From Lachnospiraceae bacterium (lineage in GTDB: Bacteria; Bacillota; Clostridia; Lachnospirales; Lachnospiraceae), in NCBI GenBank assembly GCA_017938315.1, contig JAGBBV010000020.1:62001-126000 (forward strand): 64,000 nucleotides of DNA, in the 5' to 3' direction. A program made the position numbers and the translations under genes. Positions within the stretch are counted from its first letter, which is position 1, and each line of letters begins with the position of its first letter. The notes under the pieces are model-generated. The model had not been told where the DNA came from. It searched no databases and saw nothing but the letters and a program-made list of their open reading frames with translations. Shown here piece after piece: positions 35,704-45,107 of the stretch.

Positions 35704-36210
35704 ATGAAAAATAAATCGATATATCTGGGACTGATGCTCGCTGTTGCATTAATATTATCCTATATAGAAACCTTAATTCCGATATCTGTGGCAATACCCG
35801 GAATAAAACTCGGTCTGGCTAATCTTGCTGTAGTTTTATGTTTATATTTTTTTGGCTTTAAGGAATCGTTAATTCTTGCGGTCATAAAAGCACTTTTGAC
35901 TGGATTACTGTTTGGAAATTTTTATATGATTATTTATAGCCTTTGCGGAGCTGTTTTAAGTTGCATTATAATGGCGCTGATGATAAAAGTTAAAGTATTT
36001 CATATACCGGTCGTTAGTGCCGCAGGTGGCGTTGCACATAATATTGGGCAGTTAATCATCGCATATTTTACAATTAAAACCTATGGAATTATTTACTATG
36101 TACCAATATTAATAATTTCCGGTTTCTTAACAGGTATATTTATTGGAATCATTGTTTCTTTAGTATTACCATATATGAAAAAAATATTAAAACGGAGTGA
36201 GAACTTATGA
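35704..36210 (+). CDS. Gx transporter family (heptaprenyl diphosphate synthase component I-like)
   Basis: 168-aa membrane protein with about five helices. The start ETLIPISVAIPGIKLGLANL and the family Gx repeats (GLLFGNFYM) match Pfam Hpre_diP_synt_I, now often called Gx transporter and similar to small ECF substrate-binding subunits. The old synthase label is probably inherited and a transporter role is more likely. It is tightly paired with the NusG-II protein and overlaps ruvA by four bases (ATGA), which couples it to the repair genes. No ECF energising subunits are adjacent. Confidence 0.85.
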   Translation: MKNKSIYLGLMLAVALILSYIETLIPISVAIPGIKLGLANLAVVLCLYFFGFKESLILAVIKALLTGLLFGNFYMIIYSLCGAVLSCIIMALMIKVKVFHIPVVSAAGGVAHNIGQLIIAYFTIKTYGIIYYVPILIISGFLTGIFIGIIVSLVLPYMKKILKRSENL

Positions 36211-36815
36211 TAGCATTTATAAACGGAACCATTGTTGATATTACAGAAGATAACGTAATACTTGAAGTTAACGGAATCGGTTATAATGTCAAGATATCGG
36301 AACAAACATCGCAAAACTTACCGGGGACCGGCAAATCTGTCAAATTATATACCTATACCTGTGTACGGGAAGATGCTTTTTTGTTATATGGATTTTTAAA
36401 TCGTGATGAACTTGATTTATTCAAGAAAATTATTACAGTAAATGGAATAGGTCCCAAAGGCGGATTGGCAATACTGTCTGTCATGTCAGCCGATGATCTA
36501 AGAATGGCCATTATTTCAGGTGACGCCAAGAAAATATCCAAAGCTCCCGGAATTGGTGCAAAAACCGCAAGTAGAGTTATTTTAGATTTAAAAGATAAAA
36601 TTTCTTTGGAAGAAACTTTGTTTATGAGAGACATCAATAATTATGATATAAAGGAAACATCCCATGATCTTACTGCTGAAAGCGAAGCAATAGAGGCTCT
36701 GGTAGCGTTAGGGTATAGTCCTTCCGATGCACTGAAAGCAGTAAAAGCAATTTCTGCACCCTCAGATGCTGATGCAGAAATGATATTAAAATTAGCATTA
36801 AAACATCTGTTTTGA
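36207..36815 (+). CDS. ruvA: Holliday junction DNA helicase subunit RuvA
   Basis: 202-aa junction-recognition subunit that tetramerises on Holliday junctions and loads RuvB. The N-terminal OB-fold (MIAFINGTIVDITEDNVILEV) is followed by helix-hairpin-helix repeats (VNGIGPKGGLAIL, APGIGAKTASRVI) and a C-terminal domain that contacts RuvB (EAIEALVALGYSPSDALKAV). Length is normal. The ATG overlaps the transporter stop. ruvB follows after 34 bases. Confidence 0.97.
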   Translation: MIAFINGTIVDITEDNVILEVNGIGYNVKISEQTSQNLPGTGKSVKLYTYTCVREDAFLLYGFLNRDELDLFKKIITVNGIGPKGGLAILSVMSADDLRMAIISGDAKKISKAPGIGAKTASRVILDLKDKISLEETLFMRDINNYDIKETSHDLTAESEAIEALVALGYSPSDALKAVKAISAPSDADAEMILKLALKHLF

Positions 36816-36849
36816 TATATAAAATATTATTTTAAAGGTGAATGTATTC

Positions 36850-37848
36850 ATGGCAAAGCGTTTAATTGAAACAAATTTAATTGAAGAAGATACAAAAATT
36901 GAAGGCTCATTACGTCCTAAATGTTTGAATGATTATATCGGTCAATCGAAAATTAAAGATAGTATTAAAATATATATTGAAGCAGCAAAAGGAAGAGGAG
37001 ACTGCTTAGATCATGTGCTTTTTTATGGACCTCCGGGACTAGGCAAAACAACTCTTGCCGGTATTATTGCCAATGAAATGGGTGTTAATATGAAAGTAAC
37101 AAGCGGTCCGGCGATAGAAAAACCAGGAGAGATGGCAGCTATTCTTAACAACCTTCAGGATGGCGATATTTTATTTGTTGATGAAATTCACCGGCTTAAT
37201 AGGCAGGTTGAGGAAGTACTTTATCCGGCTATGGAAGATTATGCGATTGATATCATGATTGGAAAGGGCCAAAGTTCGCGGTCCATTCGGTTGGATTTAC
37301 CTAAATTCACATTAGTAGGTGCGACAACACGTGCCGGTTTGCTATCCGCACCTCTCAGGGACCGTTTTGGAATTATACACCGCTTGGAATTTTATTCAAA
37401 AGAAGAACTACAGCTTATTATTATGCACTCTGCTAAAGTATTACATGCTCCAATAGAGCCGGAAGGTGCACTGGAAATGGCGAGAAGAAGCAGGGGTACG
37501 CCAAGACTTGCCAATCGTATTTTAAAGAGAGTACGTGATTTTGCACAAGTTAAATATGATGGAATTATCACAGAAGACATTGCCATGACAGCACTTAATT
37601 TAATGGATGTTGATCCAATGGGACTGGATCATATTGATAGAAATATCCTTTTAACAATGATTCACAAATTTTCAGGAGGTCCGGTAGGACTTGATACACT
37701 GGCTGCTGCAATTGGCGAAGATTCAGGAACCATTGAAGATGTTTATGAACCATATCTCATAAAAAACGGATTTATTAATCGAACACCCAGAGGCAGAGTG
37801 GTGACAGAACTTGCCTATCGGCATTTAGGACTTGAAATTCCTCAATAA
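36850..37848 (+). CDS. ruvB: Holliday junction DNA helicase subunit RuvB
   Basis: 332-aa hexameric AAA+ motor that drives branch migration with RuvA. Walker [15 protein letters not shown], Walker [17 protein letters not shown], sensor 1 [11 protein letters not shown] and arginine finger LRDRFG are present, then a winged helix ([20 protein letters not shown]). The ATG at 36850 gives MAKRLIETN and has AAAGGTG at 36834-36840; the longer GTG frame at 36838 lies on that site. ruvC is not next to it, as is common in Firmicutes. Confidence 0.97.
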   Translation: MAKRLIETNLIEEDTKIEGSLRPKCLNDYIGQSKIKDSIKIYIEAAKGRGDCLDHVLFYGPPGLGKTTLAGIIANEMGVNMKVTSGPAIEKPGEMAAILNNLQDGDILFVDEIHRLNRQVEEVLYPAMEDYAIDIMIGKGQSSRSIRLDLPKFTLVGATTRAGLLSAPLRDRFGIIHRLEFYSKEELQLIIMHSAKVLHAPIEPEGALEMARRSRGTPRLANRILKRVRDFAQVKYDGIITEDIAMTALNLMDVDPMGLDHIDRNILLTMIHKFSGGPVGLDTLAAAIGEDSGTIEDVYEPYLIKNGFINRTPRGRVVTELAYRHLGLEIPQ

Positions 37849-37860
37849 TCTGCTTATAAT
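37832..37860 (+). promoter_or_regulatory. Promoter of zapA
   Basis: TTGAAA at 37832-37837 inside the end of ruvB, a 17-base spacer and a perfect TATAAT at 37855-37860. Confidence 0.8.
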
Positions 37861-37911
37861 AGAAGTGGTATATTTTTGGGGTATGACGATTAAAAAAAAG
37901 GGGTGAGTCTG

Positions 37912-38313
37912 ATGTCAGCAAAGACAGATACTGAAGTAATTATTGGTGGAAAAGTTTTTACTTTAAGTGGATATGAAAGTGAAGAATATTTACAAAAAGT
38001 AGCTTCTTACATAAACAATAAAATGGCTGAATATAATAGAGTTGATTCATTCCGACGTCAGCCGGTAGATACACAGAATGTATTGTTACAGCTTAATATT
38101 GCAGATGATTATTTTAAAGCAAAAAAACAAATAGATCTTTTGGAAGAAGAAATTGCCGGCAAAGAAAAAGAATTATATCATCTGAAACATGAACTGATTG
38201 CTTCACAAATCAAACTTGAAAACACAGAAAAAAATGTCAAAAATCTGCAGGCAGAATTAAACGATAATGCCAAGAAAATTGTCAGATTAGAAACCGAATT
38301 AAAAAAGTTTTAA
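37912..38313 (+). CDS. zapA: Cell division protein ZapA
   Basis: 133-aa FtsZ-ring-associated protein. The N-terminal ZapA globular part (TEVIIGGKVFTLSGYESEEYLQKVASYIN) is followed by a long coiled coil (about 70-133) that dimerises and bundles FtsZ filaments. The family is usually 85-110 aa, so the coil is on the long side. Start at 37912: GGGG at 37899-37902 is spaced for it, and the GTG at 37903 sits on that site. It has its own promoter and terminator. Confidence 0.88.
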   Translation: MSAKTDTEVIIGGKVFTLSGYESEEYLQKVASYINNKMAEYNRVDSFRRQPVDTQNVLLQLNIADDYFKAKKQIDLLEEEIAGKEKELYHLKHELIASQIKLENTEKNVKNLQAELNDNAKKIVRLETELKKF

Positions 38314-38318
38314 ATAGA

Positions 38319-38345
38319 AAAGCTGTCCTATAAAGACAGCTTTTT
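38319..38345 (+). terminator. Terminator after zapA
   Basis: AAAGCTGTC at 38319-38327 pairs with GACAGCTTT at 38335-38343 around a 7-base loop; a T-run runs through 38345. Confidence 0.87.
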
Positions 38346-38401
38346 ATGGTATTTATAGAGAGTGTTGATTATTAAAGAATTAAGAAAGGCATGATTATAG
38401 A

Positions 38402-40555
38402 ATGAAAAAAGTTGAGTTGCTTGCACCGGCAGGAAATTTTGAAGCATTAATAGGAGCGTTAAATGCCGGCGCAGATGCTATTTATCTTGGCGGAAATGCA
38501 TTTGGTGCCAGAGCATATGCAGATAATTTTTCTGAAGAAGAAATTATTAAAGGGATTCAACTGGCGCATCTTTTAAATAAAAAAATATATCTTACCGTCA
38601 ATACCCTTGTAAAAGAAAAAGAATTTAAAAAATTATATGATTTTTTATTGCCTTTTTATAAAAAAGGACTTGATGGGGTAATTATTCAAGATTTAGGTGT
38701 TTTTCAATTTATTAAGAATAATTTCCCCGAATTAGAACTACATGTGAGTACACAAATGACAATTACCGGAACTTACGGCGTCCGTATGCTAAAAGAAGCG
38801 GGTGCTGTCCGCATTGTTCCCGCAAGAGAGTTATCTTTGCAAGAAATAAAAGAAATCAAAGAAAACGTAGACATTGAGATTGAAACATTTATTCATGGAG
38901 CCATGTGCTATTGTTATTCAGGACAATGCCTTTTTAGCAGTATTCTTGGTGGCAGAAGCGGAAACAGGGGCAGATGTGCACAGCCTTGCCGCCTACCATA
39001 TAAAAGTCAGAGCGGAAGTGAAGAATATCCGCTGAGTATGAAAGATATGTGTACGCTATCTATTTTGCCCGAACTGATTGAAGCAGGTATCGATTCATTT
39101 AAAATAGAAGGGCGTATGAAAAAACCGGAATATGCAGCTGGTGTCACAGCTCTATATAGGAAATATATTGACATGTATTATAGTTCCCCGTCAGCTTATA
39201 CTGTAGACGACAAGGATTTAGAATACCTACGCAAATTATATATCAGAAGTGATATTCAGGAAGGGTATTATCACATGCACAATGGCAGGGAAATGATTAC
39301 CCTTTCTTCGCCTGCATATGAAGGCAGTGATGATGTTTTATTATCAGAAATCAGAGAAAAATATTTATCATTAATGCCGGAAGTAAATGTTTACGCACAG
39401 GCATATCTCTATAAAGATAATCCCGCACGTTTAGAACTCACATGTAAAGGAAAACATATTTGCAAAGAAGGTGGCTTTGCTCAGCAAGCAAAAAATCAAC
39501 CTTTGTCAAAAGAGAAGATATGTGAGCAATTATCTAAAAGTGGTAATACATCTTTCCATATTCATGAAGTAGAAATATTTGGAGATAATGATATTTTTAT
39601 GCCCATTGGAGAGTTGAATCAACTTAGACGAGACGCTTTATGTGAACTTGAGAATGTGCTGTCTTTCAATAGGGAAATTGATGATAATCATCTCCCACGT
39701 TATAATAATAAAACTTATAATGTAATGTCAGATACATATCATGTGTACGCTATTCATGTTGTAGCAAAGACTATAGAGCAGATAACAGAAGCTGCAAAAG
39801 AAAACGTATCCAGAATTTATGTGAATATATCAAATATTACAACACAAGAATTAGAGACTTTAGATTATCTGCAAAAAAAATATAATTGCAGATATTATAT
39901 TGTATTTCCTTACATTGTAAGAAACAAAGACATTCCTTGTCTGGATAAAATATATAAATACCTGGAAAATGACTTATTTGATGGGGCTTTGGTAAGAAAT
40001 TTGGAAACAATTTCTTATTTATTACATCATAATATTTCAAAGCCAATCGTATGTGATTATAATTTATATGCTTTTAACAAAGAAGCAGCCGCTTTTTTTG
40101 GCGATTTCTCCGATGAACTATATCTTCCGGCAGAACTAAATAGTCATGAGTGGATGGAATTATTAAAAAATAGTATCCAACCATTTTCAGCTATGGTATA
40201 TGGTCGTTTACCTATGATGATATCAGCTAACTGCATTAAAAAAACATCCGGAAAATGCGATAAAAAAGAGGGATATACAATATTAAAAGATCGATATGGT
40301 AAAGTTTTCCCTATTTATACTGATTGTACATACTGTTATAATATTATATACAACAGTGTTCCATTATCCTTGCATAAAATGTGGGAAAACCCTAAAATAC
40401 TTTCTAATCTTTATGCTTGCAGGCTTGATTTTACTGACGAAAATGCACAGAACACAAGGGAAATAATCAAATATTTCAAAGGATTATATAAAGGATATCA
40501 TCAACCTGTTTATCATGAATTTACGACCGGACATTATAAAAGGGGAGTAGAATAA
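38402..40555 (+). CDS. U32 peptidase-family protein (RNA hydroxylation type) with DUF3656-like C-terminus
   Basis: 717-aa protein of the U32 family, whose studied members (RlhA, TrhP) hydroxylate 23S rRNA or tRNA rather than cutting collagen. The N-terminal ELLAPAGNFEALIGALNAGADAIYLGG is typical. Likely Fe-S cysteines are Cys169/171 and Cys176 (MCYCYSGQC), then Cys192 and Cys196 (GRCAQPCR). The C-terminal 300 residues hold a further cysteine group (KTSGKCDKK, TDCTYCYN) as in DUF3656 proteins. RNA modification is the better guess; protease activity is doubtful. It abuts the SEDS gene, and GAAAGG lies at 38386-38391. Confidence 0.87.
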   Translation: MKKVELLAPAGNFEALIGALNAGADAIYLGGNAFGARAYADNFSEEEIIKGIQLAHLLNKKIYLTVNTLVKEKEFKKLYDFLLPFYKKGLDGVIIQDLGVFQFIKNNFPELELHVSTQMTITGTYGVRMLKEAGAVRIVPARELSLQEIKEIKENVDIEIETFIHGAMCYCYSGQCLFSSILGGRSGNRGRCAQPCRLPYKSQSGSEEYPLSMKDMCTLSILPELIEAGIDSFKIEGRMKKPEYAAGVTALYRKYIDMYYSSPSAYTVDDKDLEYLRKLYIRSDIQEGYYHMHNGREMITLSSPAYEGSDDVLLSEIREKYLSLMPEVNVYAQAYLYKDNPARLELTCKGKHICKEGGFAQQAKNQPLSKEKICEQLSKSGNTSFHIHEVEIFGDNDIFMPIGELNQLRRDALCELENVLSFNREIDDNHLPRYNNKTYNVMSDTYHVYAIHVVAKTIEQITEAAKENVSRIYVNISNITTQELETLDYLQKKYNCRYYIVFPYIVRNKDIPCLDKIYKYLENDLFDGALVRNLETISYLLHHNISKPIVCDYNLYAFNKEAAAFFGDFSDELYLPAELNSHEWMELLKNSIQPFSAMVYGRLPMMISANCIKKTSGKCDKKEGYTILKDRYGKVFPIYTDCTYCYNIIYNSVPLSLHKMWENPKILSNLYACRLDFTDENAQNTREIIKYFKGLYKGYHQPVYHEFTTGHYKRGVE

Positions 40556-41986
40556 ATGGAATTATATGTCAGCGAATTTTCAAAATATGTAATTGCTTTG
40601 CTGATTGCACTATATACGTATGAAAGTTTTGCTGTTTTCCGCTTTAAAGAGGAGGACAGAAGAAGAGGAATTTATACAAGGCAAGCCATATTAATGTTTG
40701 CATTGCATTTTAGTTGTTTTATTGTAATTTGTTTTGAAACCGGAGATATTTTATACTTGTTTTTTTACGCATTTCAACAAATTGTATTATATGCAGCTGC
40801 CACATTGTATCGATTACTCTATAGTAAAAGCAACCGTCTTTTGGTAAATAATATGTGTATGCTTTTAAGTATTGGCTTCATTATACTTACCAGATTGTCT
40901 TACGAAAAAGCAATTAAACAATTTATTATTGCAACGGGTTCGCTTGTGATTGCACTTGTAATTCCGTTTTTTGTCCATCACTTTAAATTTCTTAAAAATT
41001 TAAAGTGGATTTATGCTGTTGTCGGGTTGTTGGCTCTTGGAATAGTTTTAATATTGGGACAGACAACATACGGAAGTAAATTGTCGTATTCTATTGCAGG
41101 TATTACCTTTCAACCATCCGAATTTGTAAAAATTATTTTTGTATTTTTTATAGCAAGTGCATTATATGCCGCGGCGGATTTTTTTGAAATATTTACAACA
41201 GCTGTTATAGCGGCCGGGCATGTAATCATACTTGTCTGTTCAAAAGACTTAGGTAGTGCACTGATTTTTTTTGTTGTTTATATTTTAATGGTATATATAG
41301 CTTCCGGCAAAATAAGATATATGTTTTTAGGTATTTGTGGCGGCGGTGTTGCAGCAATTGTTGCATATCAGGTTTTTACACATGTGCAGGTAAGAGTGCA
41401 GGCCTTTAAGGATCCCTGGAGTGTTATTGACGCAGCAGGTTATCAGATTACACAATCATTGTTTGCCATTTCCAGCGGTGGTTGGTTTGGGCTTGGTCTC
41501 TATAACGGGACACCACAGTCGATTCCTTTTGTTGAAGCAGATTTTATTTTTTCAGCCATAGCTGAAGAACTTGGAATTATTTTTGCAGTTTGTATTATTT
41601 TAATTTGTGTCAGTAGTTTTATTATGATTATGAATATTTCCATTCAATTAAAAGACAGATTTTATCAACTTACAGCATTTGGTCTTGGAATTACATATAT
41701 TTTTCAAATTTTTCTGACCATTGGTGGTGGTACAAAGTTTATACCGTTAACAGGTGTCACGTTACCATTAATCAGTTATGGCGGAAGTTCAATCCTCACA
41801 ACATTAATTTTGTTTGCAATTACAGAAGGATTGTATATGATTCGCGAAGAAGAAGTGCTTCTTGAACAAAAAAGGAAAAAGAGCAAACGAAGACGACGTA
41901 TGATTACGCAACGAACAGCAGTTACAGAAATTATGGACCTGGATGAAGGAGAAACGCTTGATAACGAAACAGAAATCATTGACTGA
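40556..41986 (+). CDS. SEDS peptidoglycan glycosyltransferase (FtsW/RodA/SpoVE family)
   Basis: 476-aa multi-pass membrane protein that polymerises lipid II. About ten helices. The SEDS active-site Asp is Asp329 in EADFIFSAIAEELG, and the C-terminal PLISYGGSSILTTL is diagnostic. The N-terminus (about 1-120) is more divergent than in RodA, and a Lys/Arg-rich tail ends the protein. Which of FtsW, RodA or SpoVE it corresponds to cannot be decided from the sequence. The class B PBP gene begins inside its 3' end, the usual SEDS-bPBP pairing, so the two act as a complex. The ATG is adjacent to the U32 stop. Confidence 0.93.
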   Translation: MELYVSEFSKYVIALLIALYTYESFAVFRFKEEDRRRGIYTRQAILMFALHFSCFIVICFETGDILYLFFYAFQQIVLYAAATLYRLLYSKSNRLLVNNMCMLLSIGFIILTRLSYEKAIKQFIIATGSLVIALVIPFFVHHFKFLKNLKWIYAVVGLLALGIVLILGQTTYGSKLSYSIAGITFQPSEFVKIIFVFFIASALYAAADFFEIFTTAVIAAGHVIILVCSKDLGSALIFFVVYILMVYIASGKIRYMFLGICGGGVAAIVAYQVFTHVQVRVQAFKDPWSVIDAAGYQITQSLFAISSGGWFGLGLYNGTPQSIPFVEADFIFSAIAEELGIIFAVCIILICVSSFIMIMNISIQLKDRFYQLTAFGLGITYIFQIFLTIGGGTKFIPLTGVTLPLISYGGSSILTTLILFAITEGLYMIREEEVLLEQKRKKSKRRRRMITQRTAVTEIMDLDEGETLDNETEIID

Positions 41987-43406
41987 AAAGAAAAAAAAGA
42001 ATAAAACATCAAAACAGATTACCGGAATCACCATTTTTTTTACCTGCCTGTTTCTTTTTTTATGTGGATATATTACCCATTATTCAGTCACACATAAACA
42101 AGAACTTATCAATAACAGTTATAATGGCAGGCAACAGATGCTACTTGCCCAAAATAGAAGAGGAAGCATTTTATCTGCAAATGGTGAAATACTGGCACAA
42201 ACAGTTTTAAACGATGAAGGTGATGAGATTCGGGACTATCCATATGGAAATTTATTTTCTCATGTAATTGGTTATTCAACTAATGGACGTCTCGGTGTAG
42301 AAGCACAGGCAAATTATTATCTGATTAATTCCAATGCACCTCTCTCAGAAAAAGCAGCATTGGATATAAAGGGAGAGAAATATCCGGGAGACACTGTCAT
42401 TACAACACTTGATGCAAATTTACAACAGGTAGCGTCCACAGCACTTGGTGTATATAAGGGTGCTGTAATTGTAACAAATCCTACAACCGGCGAAATTCTT
42501 GCCATGGTTTCTAAACCGGATTTTAATCCGGAAGAAATAGAATCAATTTGGGATGAACTTGTTTCTGATAAAGATAGCAGTATTTTGCTAAACAGGGTGA
42601 CACAAGGACTTTATCCTCCAGGGTCAACCTTTAAAATCATTACCGCTTTAGAATATATCAGACAAAATCCTGAATCATATTCTAACTATAATTATCAGTG
42701 TACGGGTACAATTGTGAAGGGAGAAGATAGGATACAATGTTATCATGGCTCTGTTCATAATGGAGTTGACTTTCGTAAATCCTTTGCCAAATCATGCAAT
42801 ACATCCTTTGCAAATATAGGGTTATCGTTAGATAAAAATCAGTTTTCTGATTCATTAAAAGATCTTATGTTTGGCGAAGAACTACCATTAACAGTTCCAT
42901 ATAGTAAAAGTAGCGTTAATGTTTCTGAAGATATATCAACTGCTGATATGATGCAGGTATCCATCGGGCAAGGAACAACTTCTATTACTCCGATTCATTT
43001 AAATATGATTACATCTGCAATTGCCAACAAAGGAATGCTTATGAAGCCTTATGTTGTTTCGAAGGTAAAAAACAGCGTAGGAAATGTAATCAAAACATTT
43101 GAAGCATCTTCCTATAAAAGGTTATTAACCGAAGAAGAGGCTATGGCTTTATCCAATTTAATGAGCTCTGTTGTCACTGACGGAACCGCATCAAGATTAA
43201 ACGGTCTTGCATATACTGCTGCAGGAAAAACCGGGTCTGCTGAATACGGAACAATCAAAGGTGATAGTCATGCATGGTTTACCGGCTATGCACCTGTAGA
43301 AAATCCCGAAATTTGTGTTACAATTATTATCGAAGGAGCAGGCGCAGGTGGTGACTATGCAGTGCCAATTGCAAAAAGAATATTTGATGCATACTTTGGT
43401 GTTTAG
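41958..43406 (+). CDS. Class B penicillin-binding protein
   Basis: Membrane-anchored transpeptidase that cross-links peptidoglycan. A short basic cytoplasmic N-terminus and one membrane helix are followed by a dimerisation/linker part and a transpeptidase domain with Ser223-T-F-Lys226 (PPGSTFK), Ser279-Cys-Asn281 and Lys424-Thr-Gly426 (KTGSAEY). All three catalytic motifs are intact. Start: TTG at 41958 is preferred because AAGGAG lies six bases upstream, giving 482 aa; an ATG at 41943 lacks a site. It overlaps the SEDS gene by 29 bases. It resembles PbpA-type partners of SEDS enzymes. Confidence 0.92.
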   Translation: MITKQKSLTEKKKKNKTSKQITGITIFFTCLFLFLCGYITHYSVTHKQELINNSYNGRQQMLLAQNRRGSILSANGEILAQTVLNDEGDEIRDYPYGNLFSHVIGYSTNGRLGVEAQANYYLINSNAPLSEKAALDIKGEKYPGDTVITTLDANLQQVASTALGVYKGAVIVTNPTTGEILAMVSKPDFNPEEIESIWDELVSDKDSSILLNRVTQGLYPPGSTFKIITALEYIRQNPESYSNYNYQCTGTIVKGEDRIQCYHGSVHNGVDFRKSFAKSCNTSFANIGLSLDKNQFSDSLKDLMFGEELPLTVPYSKSSVNVSEDISTADMMQVSIGQGTTSITPIHLNMITSAIANKGMLMKPYVVSKVKNSVGNVIKTFEASSYKRLLTEEEAMALSNLMSSVVTDGTASRLNGLAYTAAGKTGSAEYGTIKGDSHAWFTGYAPVENPEICVTIIIEGAGAGGDYAVPIAKRIFDAYFGV

Positions 43407-43421
43407 TTATTTGGAGAAATT

Positions 43422-43742
43422 ATGAAATTTTATAAATATTTATATGTTGGCGATACTATAAAAGAGCCATCCAAAATAAAAAATAAGTTAAAGCGGCATA
43501 CAGCCCTTTCTGTTTATGTGATTTGCATTGCTTCCGGTGATGATCAACTGGAAATATATAAAAGTATTTTCTTGCGGCAGAAATATTACTGGGCAAACCC
43601 TCCAATTATAGTAGGCATTGCATCAAATTATGACGAAGCAGTGGGACTTGTTGTTCGGATTACGGAAGATTGTATTAGAGAAAGCGGAAATTGTAACCTA
43701 AAAGAGTATTTGAAAGGGAAGGCTAAAGGAATCCTGAAATGA
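43422..43742 (+). CDS. Unknown 106-aa protein in the SEDS/PBP operon
   Basis: I do not recognise this 106-aa protein. It opens MKFYKYLYVGDTIKEPSKIKNKL and is alpha/beta in appearance, with no membrane helix; PIIVGIASNYDEAVGLVVRI is its most regular stretch. Two cysteines (CIRESGNC) are in the C-terminal third. It starts 15 bases after the PBP stop with GGAGAA upstream and overlaps the next gene by four bases (ATGA). Context suggests an envelope or sporulation-linked role, which is inference. Confidence 0.78.
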   Translation: MKFYKYLYVGDTIKEPSKIKNKLKRHTALSVYVICIASGDDQLEIYKSIFLRQKYYWANPPIIVGIASNYDEAVGLVVRITEDCIRESGNCNLKEYLKGKAKGILK

Positions 43743-44662
43743 TATTATTATTAAATATTTTAAAAATATTGGGAATAATTCTTCTGTGTATTTTGGGATT
43801 TTTTTTGCTTCTTTTATTGTGTGTCTTATTTATTCCCATTAGATACCGGTTGAAAGCAAAAAGAAAATGTGGCGACAATATTCCTGTCTGTGCTGATATA
43901 AAAATAAGCTGGTTATTACATTTCATTACGTTAACATATTCATATCCCTTACAAAAATATATAAAACTAAAAGTTCTGGGTATAACACTCTATTCATCAG
44001 AAAAAAAATCAATGGATGAAAAAGAATCTGTCGAAAAAGATTCTACAGCAAAAGTTTCTACAGCAGAAGATTCTGCAGCAGAAGTTTCTACAGAACAAAA
44101 TTCTGATTTGTCTGATCGTGAAAGTCATATTTTACAAGAGCCATTAGAAGAAGAACTTGAAAAAAAGTATGAAGAAAATATAGAAGATCCGACTATCATT
44201 AAATTTATCAAGAAACTTTTTGAATTGCTACGAAATATTAAGTACACAATATTAAAAATATATGATAAGATAAAGAAAATAATAAATGAAATCCGTTATT
44301 ACATGGCAGTTATTCGCAGTGAATGCTTTAAAAGAGCTTTTTTGTTATGTAAAACGGAAGTTCTTGCATTATTAACACATATTTTGCCAAAGAAATTAAA
44401 TGGTAACTTTGTAATTGGGACAGGTGACCCGGCAAGCACTGCTCAGATTTTAGCAATTCATGGTATGTTGTACCCGCTTATTGGTAATCATATTAGTATT
44501 ATACCTGATTTTGATAATGCAATATTTAAAGGTGACTTATTTATAAAGGGTAGAATAACCGTATTTAAAATATTAAAAATTGCAATAAAAGTTTATTTTA
44601 ACAAAGATATCAGAAGAGTTATACATCTATTTAAAAAGGGAGGCAATATAAATGGCAGATAA
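43739..44662 (+). CDS. DUF2953 protein, YtfI-like
   Basis: 307-aa protein with a strong N-terminal membrane helix (about 2-33, LKILGIILLCILGFFLLLLLCVLFIPI) and a DUF2953-type body, followed by the GerW/YtfJ gene as in Bacillus ytfI-ytfJ. Residues about 100-120 carry a Ser/Thr/Ala/Asp/Glu-rich tandem repeat that makes a flexible linker between the membrane-proximal part and the C-terminal half. Function is not established; the Bacillus pair is sporulation-linked. It overlaps both neighbours (4 and 11 bases). Confidence 0.85.
   Translation: MILLLNILKILGIILLCILGFFLLLLLCVLFIPIRYRLKAKRKCGDNIPVCADIKISWLLHFITLTYSYPLQKYIKLKVLGITLYSSEKKSMDEKESVEKDSTAKVSTAEDSAAEVSTEQNSDLSDRESHILQEPLEEELEKKYEENIEDPTIIKFIKKLFELLRNIKYTILKIYDKIKKIINEIRYYMAVIRSECFKRAFLLCKTEVLALLTHILPKKLNGNFVIGTGDPASTAQILAIHGMLYPLIGNHISIIPDFDNAIFKGDLFIKGRITVFKILKIAIKVYFNKDIRRVIHLFKKGGNINGR
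44039..44098 (+). repeat. 30-base tandem repeat in the DUF2953 gene
   Basis: Two near-identical 30-base units, starting at 44039 and 44069, each encoding D-S-(T/A)-A-(K/E)-V-S-T with small variation, flanked by half units. Such in-frame repeats vary readily by slippage. Confidence 0.8.
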
Positions 44663-45056
44663 TAATTTTTCCGGAGTAATTGATTCATTAATGAAGGGCA
44701 TGAATACTGTTTTGTCAACAAAAACAGTTGTAGGCGAAGCTACTAAGATAGGAGATACCATTATATTGCCCCTTGTGGATGTTAGTTTCGGTGTTGGTGC
44801 AGGTGCCAGTGCCGGAGATAAAAAGAACGGCGGAGGCGGTGGTTTTAGTGGCAAACTAACGCCGAGTGCAGTTTTGGTTATTAAGAATGGCAGCACCAAA
44901 CTTGTAAACATTAAGAATCAGGATACAATGACAAAAGTGCTTGATTTAATTCCGGATCTTGTTGATAAGTTTACTACATCAAAAGAAGATATGATAAAGG
45001 ATGAAGATGCTGTTGATATTGCTTTTCCCACAGAAAAAAATGAGGACATGCAATAA
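44652..45056 (+). CDS. ytfJ: GerW/YtfJ-family sporulation protein
   Basis: 134-aa protein of the GerW (YtfJ) family, needed in Bacillus for normal spore germination. Seen: the N-terminal helix (FSGVIDSLMKGMNTVLSTKTVVGEATKIGDTIILPLVDVSFGVGAG in outline), a Gly-rich GDKKNGGGGGFSG loop, and SAVLVIKNGSTKLVNI. It is cytoplasmic and without a signal. SD AGGGAGG at 44637-44643. The partner upstream is the DUF2953 gene, matching ytfI-ytfJ order. Whether this organism sporulates cannot be concluded from one gene. Confidence 0.9.
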   Translation: MADNNFSGVIDSLMKGMNTVLSTKTVVGEATKIGDTIILPLVDVSFGVGAGASAGDKKNGGGGGFSGKLTPSAVLVIKNGSTKLVNIKNQDTMTKVLDLIPDLVDKFTTSKEDMIKDEDAVDIAFPTEKNEDMQ

Positions 45057-45107
45057 AATGTTAAAAAGTGCATAAGATGAATTAAGAAGCATAAGTAGGT
45101 TTGTAGC

